In this document: piece by piece, positions 11,350 through 22,439 of the stretch
How the letters are laid out: each line of letters starts with the position of its first letter
How positions within the stretch are numbered: position 1 is the stretch's first letter
Source of the DNA: Cololabis saira
Taxonomy: Eukaryota > Chordata > Actinopteri > Beloniformes > Belonidae
DNA length: 64,000 nt
Assembly (NCBI RefSeq): GCF_033807715.1
Contig: NC_084591.1
Span: 49,777,415-49,841,414, forward strand
Direction of reading: 5' to 3'
The notes under the pieces: generated by a model
Told to the model about the DNA's origin: nothing
Database searches by the model: none
Seen by the model: the letters and a program-made list of their open reading frames with translations, nothing else
Program-made: the position numbers and the translations under genes

Positions 11350-11425
11350 ATACTGGGGGAATCGAACTCTGATCTCTGACTCCAAAGACGGGAACGCTCT
11401 GGCTGAGCTAAGACTCAGCTTCTCA
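11350..11425 (-). other. tRNA-like sequence (decayed)
   Basis: The - strand reads TAGCTCAGCCAGAGC, a good A box and D arm, followed 35-40 nt later by AGTTCGATTCCCC, a good B box. The anticodon stem and T stem do not pair properly, so this is more likely a tRNA pseudogene or SINE head than a working tRNA. Confidence 0.35.
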
Positions 11426-11615
11426 TTCCTATTTGACCTACTGACTTAGGAAAGACCAACATATCGATATTTAGTATGTAAGTCTGGAGCTGTTTTTTCT
11501 AATTTTTTTAAATATTTGTAAGTTAGAAATATTAGTAAAACCCTACTATTTTAATTATTACTTTTTCTGTAACCATTCTGCCAAGGTTGTAACCGGGCTG
11601 AGCTGGGAATATTTC

Positions 11616-11623
11616 TGACGTCA
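11616..11623. promoter_or_regulatory. Consensus CRE
   Basis: TGACGTCA is an exact CREB/ATF site. It lies about 17 bp before the CCAAT/GC-box array, which makes it more notable than an isolated match. Confidence 0.5.
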
Positions 11624-11639
11624 CCACATTACAGGGAGC

Positions 11640-11830
11640 TGATTGGTCGGGGGGCGGGGCCGTCATCACCCTACTCGCCACTGATTGGTCGGGGGGCGGG
11701 GCCGTCATCACCCTACTCGCCACCGATTGGTCGGGGGGCGGGGCCGTCATCACCCTCCGCGCCACTGATTGGTCGGGAGGCGGGGCCGTCATCACCCTAC
11801 TCGCCACCGATTGGTCGGGGGGCGGGGCCG
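11640..11830. promoter_or_regulatory. Five-copy CCAAT-box/GC-box tandem array
   Basis: Five 42-bp units each contain GATTGGTC (inverted CCAAT, NF-Y) and, about 5 bp on, GGGGCGGGGC (Sp/KLF box). The elements are kept in nearly every copy, while unit linkers vary (actga/accga, actcgcc/ccgcgcc). GC-rich unique DNA (agcgcgagagcgactggcgg) follows. It is shaped like a strong bidirectional CpG promoter, but no adjacent coding exon is visible. A repeat that merely resembles a promoter is the alternative. Confidence 0.55.
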
Positions 11831-14290
11831 GCAGACGTTTGAATCAGGAAGCGGGAGTCAGCGCGAGAGCGACTGGCGGCTCGTGGCGATTTTATTATAA
11901 AAAAGGGACAACCAATCAGAAGAAGGGGCGGGGCTAATTCAGGCCAAAGAAGCTCAAGGACTCATTGCAGAGTCCCTTGACACCACCTACGACTTCCTAT
12001 GTCAAACCATTCAAAGTTTATAGCAGAAAAAAGGGACAACCAATCAGAAGAAGGGGCGGGGCTAATTCAGGCCAATGAAGGTCAAGGACTCCATACAGAA
12101 TCTGATGACACCACCCACGACTCTCTATGTCAAACCATTCAAAAGTTATGGCAGAGAAAAGTATTCAAGGTGGCGCTGTTGAGCCGTTAGGCCACGCCCA
12201 TTAATGCAAACCATGAAATATAAAATTTATCACCAGGCCTGGCTTGCATGCAAAATTTGGTGACTTTTGGAGAACTATCAAATATGGACCAATCACATGA
12301 AGGGGGGGCGCGCCTTTTGGCGTCTAGCGTCGCCACGGTAACACTTTTGAAAGAGAAAAGTAATGCGTGGTGTCGCAGGATGTAGACGCACATTTTGATG
12401 TATAACACACCTGGGTGCACGATACGGTTCGGGCTGAATTAACTCTCGAAGGAATGGCATAAATTTCGCCAAAATGACACAATTTATTCAAAATGACCGA
12501 CATCCTGTTGGGTTTTGGCCATGGCTCCAAGAGACTTTTCTTTAAGTTGTGCCATGATACAGGTGTGTAGCGATTTTCGTGCATGTACGTCAAACCGTAT
12601 TGTGGGGCTTGAGGCACAAAGTTTTCCGGGGGGCGCTGTTGAGCCATTTTGCCACGCCCATTAATGCAAACCATGAAATATCAAATTTATCACCAGGCCT
12701 GGCTTGCATGCCAAATTTGGTGCATTTTGGGGAACTATCAAATATGGACCAATCAGATGAAGGGAGGGTGCGCTTGTTGGCGTCTAGCGTCGCCACGGTA
12801 ACACTTTCGAAAGAGAAAAGTAATGCGTGTAGTCGCAGGATGGAGACGCACATTTTGATGTATAACACATCTGGGTTCACGATACGGTTCGGGCTGAATT
12901 AACTCTCGAAGAATGGCATATATTGCTCCAAAATTACGCAATTAATTCAGAATGTTCAAAATGGCCGACTTCCTGTTCGGTTTCGGCCATGGCGCCAAGA
13001 GACTTTTCTTTTAGTTGCGACATGATACAGGAGTGTACCAATTTTCGTTCATGTACGTCAAACCGTATTATGGGGCTTGAGGCGCAAAGTTTTTTCTGTC
13101 TGAACCAACCAGATGAAGGGTGGCCGCGCTTTTTGGCGTCTAGCGTCGCCACGGTAATGCTTTTGAAAGAGAAAAGTAATGCGTGTGGTCGAAGGAGGGA
13201 GACGCACATTTTGATGTATAATACACCTGGGTGCACGTTACGGTTCGGGCTGAATTAACTGCCGAAGGAATGGCATAAATTGCGCCAAAGTGACACGATT
13301 AATTCAAAATGGCCGACTTCCTGTTCGGTTTCGGGCATGACGGCAAGAGACTTTTCTTTAAGTTGTCCCATGATACAGGTGTGTACCGATTTTCGTGCAT
13401 GTACGTCAAACCGTATCGTGGGGCTTGAGGCACAAAGTTTTCAAGGGGGCGCTGTTGAGCCATTTTGCCACGCCCATTAATGCAAACCATTAAATATCAA
13501 ATTTTTCGCCAGGCCTGACTTGGGTGCAAAATTTGGTGACTTTTTGGGCATGTTAAGGGGGGCAAAAAGGCCATCACTTTGTCAGAAGAAAAATAATAAT
13601 AATATTAATAATAATAAAAATTCCTGCAAATACAATAGGGCCTTCGCACTGCAAGTGCTCGGGCCCTAATAATACTGTTATTTAGCAGTGTGAGTACAGT
13701 GTGTGAATATTTATAAATACGGGTTAAATGATTCGTGAATGGGGGTAGGATTAAATAAGTTTACACTTCTTCCTACTCCTTTTTGCACATGTAAATTAAG
13801 ATATGTGTTAAAGTGTTAAAGTATGAAATTCTTTGTTTTGTTGTTTTGTTTTCTTATCTTCTCTTGAATTGTTGTTTTTTACATGTAAAAAAAAAATTAT
13901 TATTATTTCCAGGTCCTCCAAGCTATTTCTTAAATAAATGGTCTCTGCTCTTGACCAGCGTTTACTGCTGCTGCATCTTGAAACTTTGTTTGGAAAACCA
14001 GCCCAGTGGAATATAAGCGTCATGGAGACAGACGGGCGAGGGAACGAGCAGAAAGAAAGACCGGGATTAATTTAAAGAGGAATGAGTGGATACATGATCG
14101 CAGAATTATTCTATTTGGATTTAAAATCGGAATAAACCAGCTCAAACTCATTTTAAATCTGATTTAATTTTAATTCTGAATTAAAGAGGAATTAAACTTC
14201 CCACGTAAACACACTCACTGTGCGATCGTCGGCTCGTTTTTAAACGATTTTTCACTTGTGCAACTATTTTTTTGGATCAGGCCAGATTTG

Positions 14291-14480
14291 GGAGTGGTAG
14301 CCTAGTGGCTACAGAGGAGGGCTGGAGTCTGGACGATCCAGGTTCAAGCCCCTCGATTGCAACCGAGGTCAACCACTTTGGCCCCTGAGCAAGGCCCTTA
14401 ACCCTTACTGCTCCGCGGGCGCCGTGTCATTGCATGACAGACCACTGCTACTGGTTTGACTAGAAAATGGGTTAAATGCA
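14291..14480 (+). mobile_element. tRNA-derived SINE
   Basis: A box GTAGCCTAGTGGCTA and B box GGTTCAAGCCCC are followed by ctgagcaaggcccttaaccc, the body motif of many fish SINEs. An L2-like 3' segment begins soon after. Confidence 0.75.
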
Positions 14481-14519
14481 GAGAAAAAATGTCCCCGTTG
14501 TGGGATTACTAAGGGAAAA

Positions 14520-14830
14520 ATGTAGTTTATTTTATTTATTTCGACCCAATCGTTGGTCGTGCTTCGTAGTAACGACAAGAGAATCGCCTCACCTCGCACA
14601 GTTAAAGCAGTGCTACAACCCGATTGGCCTCATCCGTTTCTCCCTCCTAAAGGGGAGTTTTTCTTGCCACTGTTCTGCTTAAGGTTTTTCTCCCACTAGG
14701 GGAGTTTTTACCTGCCATTGTTTATGTAATAACTGCTCGGGGTTCATGTTCTGGATCTCTGGAAAGCGTCTAGAGACAACATCTGTTGTATTAGACGCTA
14801 TATAGATAAAATTGAATTGAATTGAATCCT
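14520..14830 (+). mobile_element. L2-type LINE 3' end
   Basis: Contains two ggggagttttt blocks, gcgtctagagacaac, and the typical tail acgctatatagataaaattg followed by GAATT repeats. It may be the 3' part of the preceding SINE or a separate 5'-truncated LINE. Confidence 0.7.
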
Positions 14831-14883
14831 TTTGCAGAGAGCATGCACAATCTCTGATGTCTGATTAAACTATTATTTGTAGT

Positions 14884-15102
14884 TTAAAGTGTTGCAAGTT
14901 CACATTCCAAATCATGTTTTTGAAAGATCCTAGAGGAAACTGGCAGCCAATGAAGAGCTTTAAGAATAGGGGTTATGTGTGACCTCCTATTAGAGCGGGT
15001 TAGAATTCTTGCTGCGGAATTTTGCACTAGCTGCAGGCGTGACAGCTCCTTCTTGTTTAGACAAGAGAACAAACTATTACAATGGTCCAAACGCGAAGAC
15101 AC
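14884..15102 (-). mobile_element. LINE ORF2 C-terminal fragment
   Basis: The - strand encodes LDHCNSLFSCLNKKELSRLQ, then LVQNSAARILTR and ALHWLPVSSRI, the conserved post-RT region of L2/Rex1-type LINEs. Both ends are lost. Confidence 0.75.
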
Positions 15103-15119
15103 AAATGCGTGTAATGTTA

Positions 15120-15940
15120 TGTTAATGTAATGTTAATACAAGCTTTATTATATCATGCACAATATTTTCCAGCCGGAGGTAAACTTTTTCAAATCACAAA
15201 GGTAAGAGAGAAATGCACACGGTGGGCATCAATCCAGTCGTGTTTATAAAAAAAGGGAGGTGTTTTGTACGTTATAGCAGCAGAGCCTTATCTGTTGAAC
15301 CTTATCTGGGAGGCCGACTGCAGGGAGAGAAACCTAAACACGTCACACTTGCAGCCATATATTTTCTGTTGTCTATCTGTAATCCGACATGCCAAGCCAG
15401 CAAAGATCTACGACAATAAAACCCAGAGAAAAACAGGAGGGGACCCATCAATGTTAAACATCCGTTCCTCTTCACCGTCCTCACCTAAAGAAGAACTCAG
15501 ATAATCAGTCTGGTCATAAAAACAGGAGCTGGTTCTGCACTGAGAGCAAACATCAGTGTACAATCTTATGGAAAAAAAACCCTCATACTTTTAACAATTT
15601 CATAAAATCCTAACAATTTCCACTCAAAACATGATTAATTCATGTTTTTCAAATCAAAGTGGAAATTAAAACTATTTAGCTGTATATACTAACAAAACTT
15701 GCACCAGAATGAAAATGACCAATTTAAATTTCATCCCAAAATAATTGTGAATATATGAACCTGGAAATAAAAAGGTGCTACTTTTGTAAACGTAAACATG
15801 ACCACCAGATGTAAAGATACGAGCAGAACTACACACTCATTTGGCCGGCGCCCCTCGCAATTGAAACCTATGTATTTTGGTCTGAACACAAAACAACTCT
15901 GAGTCAGACACATTTTATGAGTGCACAGATGTGATAATTA
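15120..15940. other. Unassigned intergenic sequence
   Basis: AT-rich, no open frame with a family signature, no inverted ends that I can pair. Confidence 0.4.
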
Positions 15941-16050
15941 CTTTTTATTACGTAATTTATGTGTACTGTGTCTATATATATATTACACGGGGAAAAAAAA
16001 TAAAAAAATAAAAATATAGACACAGTACACATAAATTACGTAATAAAAAG
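15941..16050. repeat. 36-bp perfect inverted repeat
   Basis: CTTTTTATTACGTAATTTAT onwards at 15941-15976 is repeated in exact inverted order at 16015-16050, with a 38-bp loop. The arms abut the inverted-repeat element at 16059. Confidence 0.9.
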
Positions 16051-16058
16051 ACTGCACT

Positions 16059-16715
16059 CCAAGTCCTGCCGATGCAGCAACTGATGATGAGAAACAGCGG
16101 AGATATTTCTGTATTTGAACTACAGGTGTCTTTCAGGAGAACGAGCCTGTTGACGCGCCAAATGATGGGGGTGAATATTGCTGCAGGTCGCGTTCTGGCT
16201 CTGGCCGTGAGTGGCGCTGGTCCCGGTCAGACACCAGCTGAGCACAGAGACCAGACGTGGAGGTCAGAAACAAGCAGCTGTTATCCTCACATTTATGATG
16301 TGACATTGCCACCACACAGAGACAAACATGTGTCAAAACAGCGGTGGCAGATCAACACATTCCCGGTGCAGATAGAGTCGTGCTCATGGGAAGATGCAGC
16401 GGTGATGGTTCTGGTGGGGGGTTTAGTCCACCGATCATCAAACATCTGAGCTGGATACAGAGGTTCTTCGGTTATCAGTCGACTGATACCGACTTTACTC
16501 CAGATATTTCGGTAAATTAATCTCCTGATGTGCGCATGCTGCTCCACCTGGCTGCTGCAGCTCGTCCCCGTCAGGCAGCGCAGCAGCTCTCTGCTGCGTC
16601 CGTCTGGTTCTGAATCAGCGGGACAATCCCATGTAACACGTAGTCAAACCAAACGGAGCAAATACATAAATATCTCTGCGGTTTCTCATCATCAGTTGCT
16701 GCATCGGCAGGACTA
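16059..16715. mobile_element. Non-autonomous element with ~58-bp terminal inverted repeats
   Basis: agtcctgccgatgcagcaac onwards at 16059-16116 recurs inverted at 16655-16714 with only a few mismatches. The 540-bp interior is GC-richer and has no coding signature. No clear target duplication is seen. Confidence 0.75.
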
Positions 16716-17855
16716 AGAGCTCTCCAGTCCCGACGGCTCTAGTTGAACAGCCCGACAAACCATCTCTGATCGCGCTGTTTTCTTTACCAGGATCACAAGA
16801 AAATCAGAACAGTGATCTCCTCTCCATCCTGTTTATTTATCTTTTATCTCCTGTTGCTGTTTATTTATCTTTACTCCACCAACTCGAAATATTAATCACT
16901 TTTCTAAGCGAACAGCGCTAACGCAGTTGAAACAGCAGGTGTATCCGCCCCTTTAATCTGATTGGTTTAGAGTAAATCGTGTTTTATCCACTGCGCTGCT
17001 TCCCCCACGTGGGGTGCGCTCGTATGATTGGCTGGAACAAAGGAAGACATCTGATTGGTTGCAGATGCTTCCGTGTTAAAAAAAAACATATTTGTAGATT
17101 GGGGGACGTCAGAGGAGTCTCAAAACTCACACACAAATCCAGCGCAGCTCACAGACAAAAAAAACTTTGTAAATCAGGTTATATTTGTGTGTGCATCAAA
17201 AATACATTTGTATATCTTGTCCTACGCACGTGTGAATTGTTCTGTGCACGTCTGAAACGGTGTGTGTATTTGCAAATCTGTCTGTGCATTTGTAAAACTT
17301 GTCCTGTGCATTTGTGTATTATGAGACTGTTCTAGCTCCATACAAATACCATCATTTTTGTTTTGTTTAAGTTTAAAGATAACTTGTTATTATCCACACC
17401 TTGGTTTTCAAAACCAAGCTTCTAGATCTAGATGTCAAAAAATATATTGATAGATGACTTGGAGATAACTGACAGGCTGATAGCTGACAGGCCATCAGCA
17501 AGAGCCACAACCAAGAAGATTTCCACCCCTTGGTTTCTTGTTAAGCCAGTGTGCCAGATCCAGACGAACAAAGTTGTCTTCCGATGACTCCCAGGTCCTC
17601 GCTGTCTCATCCACGTAGCCTCCACTCAAGCATCCACTCAGGGCACAGGACGTCCAGATACATCTGTCTCTGGTCCCCAATAGTGGCTCCTTCTGCCAAC
17701 CCGATAGACTGGAGAGCTCTCAACTGGCCTGGAAAGGTTAGACTCCATACCATGTGTGTCTCAAAAAAGCAGAATGGAAATGTTGCACAGTAACATCTAT
17801 CTAACTGTAATCTCAGCTAAACTTTGCCCCTCGTAATAAACTCAGAAAACAGAAT
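16716..17855. other. Unassigned sequence, possible degraded MITEs
   Basis: Several ctgattggtt and catttgtaaa-type motifs at 16950-17330 recur irregularly and may be transposon debris. No gene is supported. Confidence 0.4.
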
Positions 17856-17903
17856 TTAAAGGGGACCTATTATGAAAAACAGGTTTTCTCTTGCTTTAAC
17901 ATA

Positions 17904-19475
17904 CAGTAGGGAGAACAAGTATATGATACACTGCCGATTTTGCAGGTTTTCCCACTTGCAAAGCATGTAGAAGTCTGTAATTTTTATCATAGGTACTCTT
18001 CAACTGTGACTGATGGAATCTAAAAAAAAATCCAGAAAATCACATTGTATGATTTTTAAGTAATTAATTTGCATTTTATTGCATGACATAAGTATTTGAT
18101 CACCTGTCAACCAGTAAGACTTCCGGCTCTCACAGACCTGTTAGTTCTTCTTTAAGAAGCCCTCCTGTTCTCCACTCATTACCTGTATTAACTGCACCTG
18201 TTTGAACTCGTTACCTGTATAAAAGACACCTGTCCACACACTCAATCAAACAAACTCCAACCTCTCCACAATGGCCAAGACCAGAGAGCTGTGTAAGGAC
18301 ATCAGGGATAAAATTGTAGACCTGCACAAGGCTGGGATGGGCTAAAGGACAATAGGCAAGCAGCTTGGTGAGAAGGCAACAACTGTTGGCGCAATTATTA
18401 GAAAATGGAAGAAGTTCAAGATGACGGTCAATTTCCCTCGGTCTGGGGCTCCATGCAAAATCTCACCTGGTGGGGCATCAATGATCATGAGGAAGGTGAG
18501 GGATCAGCCCAGAACTACACGGCAGGACCTGGTCAATGACCTGAAGAGAGCTGGGACCACAGTCTCAAAGAAAACCATTAGTAACACACTACGCCGTCAT
18601 GGATTAAAATCCTGCAGCGCACGCAAGGTCCCCCTGCTCAAGCCAGTGCATGTCAAGGCCCGTCTGAAGTTTGCCAATGACCATCTGGATGATCCAGAGG
18701 AGGAATGGGAGAAGGTCATGTGGTCTGATGAGACTAAAATAGAGCTTTTTGGTCTAAACTCCATTCGCCGTGTTTGGAGGAAGAAGAAGGATGAGTACAA
18801 CCCCAAGAACACCATCCCAACCGTGAAGCATGGAGGTGGAAACATCATTCTTTGGGATGCTTTTCTGCAAAGGGGACAGGACGACTGCACCGTATTGAGG
18901 GGAGGATGGATGGGGCCATGTATCGCGAGATCTTGGCCAACAACCTCCTTCCCTCAGTAAGAGCATTGAAGATGGGTCGTGGCTGGGTCTTCCAGCATGA
19001 CAACGACCCGAAACACACAGCCAGGGCAACTAAGGAGTGGCTCCGTAAGAAGCATTTCAAGGTCCTAGAGTGGCCTAGCCAGTCTCCAGACCTGAACCCA
19101 ATAGAAAATCTTTGGAGGGAGCTGAAAGTCCGTATTGCCCAGCGACAGCCCCGAAACCTGAAGGATCTGGAGAAGATCTGTATGGAGGAGTGGGCCAAAA
19201 TCCCTGCTGCAGTGTGTGCAAACCTGGTCAAGAACTACAGGAAACGTCTGATCTCTGTAATTGCAAAAAACGGTTTCTGTACCAAATATTAAGTTCTGTT
19301 TTTCATGCAAATTAATTACTTAAAAATCATACAATGTGATTTTCTGGATTTTTTTTTAGATTCCATCACTCACAGTTGAAGAGTACCTATGATAAAAATT
19401 ACAGACTTCTTCATGCTTTTCAAGTGGGAAAACCTGCAAAATCGGCAGTGTATCAAATACTTGTTCTCCCCACTG
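17904..19475 (+). mobile_element. Tc1-like transposon, 1.57 kb
   Basis: Flanked by TA (17902-17903, 19476-19477). Terminal inverted repeats begin CAGTAGGGAGAACAAGTAT and end with ACTTGTTCTCCCCACTG; they extend more than 50 bp, to gcaggttttcccacttg. The interior carries one full-length but broken transposase. Confidence 0.95.
18271..19292 (+). pseudogene. Tc1-like transposase, inactivated
   Basis: Starts [20 protein letters not shown]. An N-terminal paired-type helix-turn-helix ([20 protein letters not shown]) and a second one are followed by the DD34E catalytic domain: [23 protein letters not shown] and [14 protein letters not shown] are all present. It ends FCTKY. Two lesions are visible: a TAA after DLHKAGMG (about residue 25) and a one-base deletion near 18858, where ILWGCFSAKG would be expected. 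About 340 codons in all, the usual family length. It cannot make an active enzyme from this copy. Confidence 0.93.
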
Positions 19476-19651
19476 TATATACAGTGGTCTCCCCTCAGAG
19501 AAGGAGGAAAGCAACCAAATTCTGCAGTGTCTGTACAGCCGCCCGGATGAGCCGTCCAGTGTGATGTGGATCTACGAGCCAATAAGATTCTGCTCCCAAA
19601 GTTAAGGAACCAAAATGCGATTTAACTCGGTTGGCCTCCGATGCGTGAAAC

Positions 19652-19928
19652 CCAGGGCCGGTTCTAGAAAATGATGACTAGGGCTGCATCTCAGATCAGA
19701 GGGGGTGCACATGCCTGGCACGTTATTCAGCACTAACACTTCGCATAATTTCAAGCGGAATGATACTAGCAAAACAAGAATATTTAAAGTGTATTTCAAA
19801 TGCTTTATTGCAGCAATATTGCTGCAGAACAAAGAAAATGCTACATTTAGTCTGGGCTACCTCACCCTTCAGACAATCTAGCAACAGAAAATAAAACATA
19901 GCAACAAAAATAAATATAACCATAAATA
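19652..19928. mobile_element. hAT-like fragment
   Basis: Begins cagggccggttctag, a typical hAT terminus, following GTGAAACC; the MITE body resumes after a related GGTGAACC at about 20150. Its own right end is not clear because the hairpin MITE follows directly. Confidence 0.45.
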
Positions 19929-19930
19929 TA

Positions 19931-20153
19931 CAGGACTGTCTCAGAAAATTAGAATATTGTGATAAAGTCCTTTATTTTCGGTAATGCAAAAATGTCATAC
20001 ATTTTGGATTCATTAAAAAAATTGATTAAAAATCAATTGAAATATTGCAAGCCTTTTATTATTTTAATATTGCTGATCATGGTTTACAGTTTAAGAAAAC
20101 TCAAATATCCTATCTCAAAAAATTAGAATATTCTGGGAATCTTAATCTTAAAC
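19931..20153. mobile_element. Hairpin MITE, half copy
   Basis: After TA, starts CAGGACTGTCTCAGAAAATT and runs to the middle of the palindrome, stopping at aatcttaatcttaaac. Complete copies are at 34254 and 62576. Confidence 0.88.
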
Positions 20154-20814
20154 GGTGAACCCACGCCCACAACTAACTCCGCCGGCCGGAGCTTCCTCCA
20201 TTTTTTCGTAGAGGTGTATCGCGTCATTCAGGCAGCCAATCAGCACAGAGCCTCATTATCATAGCCCCGCCCACTCAGAATCCTGCATAGATAATGAGGT
20301 TAGGGAATGGGAAGATAAAGACATGGATCAGAGGCTGAATTTCTAATTTATTTAGCAAAAACAATCAAAAGCTTGTTTTTAAGACATTCAAGGCCTGTTT
20401 AAAATAGGTATTAGATGCCATAATAGGTCCCCTTTAATGTTAGAAAGATTACATGCAAGTTATGAGTATTTATGTCAAATAGTACATTTAAAATCGGCCT
20501 TCAAAAATGCACATGCTGTTATGAGAATAATAAATTAAAAAGATTTTGTGCAGATTCATGCAATCAAGACATTGTGCATTTTTTCCTTAGCCAGCAGTAT
20601 TTCTGTAATCCCAGGCAATCTTTTCATTTACACACAAACAACATATTTACTTTTCCTTTAACAATTTTAATCTATTGGGCAGATTGACCAACGTTTAGAT
20701 TAAACATGCTTGATTTGTTTAAGTAGAAACCACAGTAAAAAATATCTTGCTAGATCTACTTTAAAAAAATTAAGGCGACTTTTTCGTATGAGATTTTTAT
20801 GTAGATCAAGAAAA
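20154..20814. other. End of the MITE and unassigned sequence
   Basis: Up to 20433 this is the right part of the piggyBac-like MITE. The AT-rich stretch beyond it has no recognisable gene or repeat end. Confidence 0.4.
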
Positions 20815-21010
20815 ACTAGTCTTTGTATAAACTACTTAATTTTTAGTATGTACAAAATTCATTTGCAAGTAAAGTGAACTTAATTTTGGTAAATAAAGTG
20901 AACTTAATTTTGGTAAATAAAGTGAACTTAATTTTGGTAAATAATTAAGTTAAATGTACTTGCAAAATGTATTATTTACATACAGAAAATCAAGTAGTTT
21001 ATACAAAGTG
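20815..21010. mobile_element. Hairpin MITE with a 24-bp triplication
   Basis: ctttgtataaactactt at 20821 is repeated inverted as aagtagtttatacaaag ending near 21008; inner blocks cttgcaagt and agtgaactta also pair. The loop holds three copies of a unit with agtgaacttaattttggtaa. Confidence 0.75.
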
Positions 21011-21067
21011 CACGTGTATTTAACGATTTATGTGTGTATGAGGCTTTTTGAATTCTTTTTTTTTTAT

Positions 21068-21563
21068 ATACCGTATTTTCTTCCGCTCTATTTTTAAAAA
21101 ATAATTAAAAAAAGATATACAAGCCGCACCTGCATACAAGCCGCATCTGCTCTATTTAAAAAAAAAAAAAGATATGCAAGCCGCAGATATTTATGTTGTT
21201 AGATTAGATATTTACTACATGTACAGAACAATTTTGAACTGTAAATGATGTACATGTTTGTACCTAAATAGATCCTTTCCTAACAGTGTCTTTTAACATG
21301 GCAGCAACTTTGCTGATTAAAATGGGACAGAACCAAGAGAAAATAACCGGTATTTATTTATCTATTTATCTGTTTGAAATCTGCTTCTACCTACTTCTAT
21401 CTGCTAAAAAAGAAGTAGCGTATTCTTCTTTGCATTTATTTTGTCTTAGTTTTGATTCTAATTCCGGTTAAAGAAAAATCCACAGAATAGACGCACCTTT
21501 GTATAAGCTGCACGGTTTAAAACCTATGAAAAAAGTAGCGGCTTATAGTCCAGAAAATACGGT
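21068..21563. mobile_element. MITE with ACCGTATTTTC ends
   Basis: TACCGTATTTTCTT on the left and AAAATACGGTTTA on the right form inverted ends with TA at the border, as for Tc1/mariner-type MITEs. The interior has repeated aagccgca motifs. Confidence 0.7.
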
Positions 21564-21854
21564 TTATATTTTTATCCCCGATTTTTTACCCATTTTATCA
21601 CCCAGTACTCCTACTCCTAAGTCAGTCCTGGCATTGCTCCCTCCACCAACCCCAGGAGGCCCCGCACTTACCTGAGGAGTGAGCAGGCCGATTCTTTTCA
21701 CCAGACAGGGTGCTTTTTGAATTCTTAATTATCGTTTTTGTCCGTAAATATGAGTAAGATCTAATAATACACAAATCTAATAATACGCACAAATGTCTCA
21801 CAAATGAATCGATTTTCTCTCCATACTAAAACGTTAAAGTTCAAACAGGAGTTT

Positions 21855-22383
21855 TATGGAGGTACTGTAGATTTGTTTCTTAATTATTCAATCAAAAAAA
21901 GATTGCTTCAATCAAAAAATATATTTTCAATAAAAAAAGTCACTTCAATCAAAAACAATTTCAATCAAAGAAAAAAGTGTTAGAATGCAAAAAAAATATT
22001 TGAGACTCAAAAAAATGCATTTGAACACTGTTTTTCTTTGATTTGATTTGATTTTCTTTTTTGATTGAAGTTGTTTTGTGTTTGGGCCATATCATGGGTA
22101 GGACATTTGTGTGTTTATCATTTCAAAAAAGAAGTATATTATAGTATAATGTATTTTCAATAAAAATAATCACTTCAAATCCAAAAAAATATTTTCAATC
22201 CAAAAAAAAGTGTTCCAATGCAATTTTTTGAGTCTCAACTAATTTTTGCATTCAAACACTTTTTTTCTTTGATTGAAATTTTTTTTTTTGATAGAAGTGA
22301 AATAATTTTTTATTGAAAATATATTTTTTGGTTGAAGCAATCTTTTTTTTTATTGAATAATTGTGAAACGAATATACCTCCAT
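21855..22383. mobile_element. AT-rich palindromic MITE
   Basis: Ends ggaggtactgtagatttg and cgaatatacctcc, inverted. Inner blocks of attcaatcaaaaaaagattg, tcaataaaaaa and tttgattgaa pair over almost the whole length, so it can fold on itself. Confidence 0.75.
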
Positions 22384-22439
22384 TGAGTTTCCATCTGAGT
22401 CATCAGTTACAGCTCTGAACCACTAGAGGGAGCTGCTGT

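Larger units (their letters stand above)
10352..13669. mobile_element. Composite repeat with internal tandem segments
   Basis: The ends are agctgcaagcagcgatgaac and gcaagtgctcgggccc. Two modules recur. Module A, about 130 bp, contains gacaccacccacgactc and accattcaaaagttat. Module B, about 450 bp, contains gttgagccattttgccacgc, gcgtctagcgtcgccacgg and aaaatggccgacttcctg. A occurs about five times and B four times or more, some truncated. None of the frames shows a protein family. The TAATAAT-like flanks suggest insertion in the ATA tract. Non-A/B DNA lies at 11326-11894. Confidence 0.7.
10010..13890 (+). mobile_element. Dispersed repeat copy (probable LINE 3' region), split by a 3.3 kb insertion
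   Basis: 10010-10351 and 13670-13890 together match one continuous copy at 49740-50035: shared blocks are taaataagtatatttat, atatatagaaata, tacacttcttcctactcc and aaagtatgaaattctttg. Reverse-orientation copies lie at 56265-56530 and 57825-58085. The sequence between is the composite repeat. The family is unnamed here; an AT-rich, non-coding 3' UTR-like region suggests a LINE tail. Confidence 0.65.
17860..20433 (+). mobile_element. piggyBac-like MITE with three nested insertions
   Basis: Flanked by TTAA at 17856-17859 and 20434-20437. Ends AGGGGACCTATTATG and CATAATAGGTCCCCT are exact inverted repeats. The MITE body is cut by a Tc1 element (17904-19475), a hAT-like piece starting cagggccggttctag (about 19652) and a half copy of the hairpin MITE (19931-20153). 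Comparison with 46730-47229 shows what the uninterrupted body looks like. Confidence 0.85.

Noticed and set aside
10097..13490. Many 60-120 residue frames in the composite repeat
   Set aside because: They recur with each module, on both strands, without family motifs, and stop at module borders.
18271..19292. An active Tc1 transposase gene
   Set aside because: An early in-frame TAA and a one-base deletion break the reading frame.
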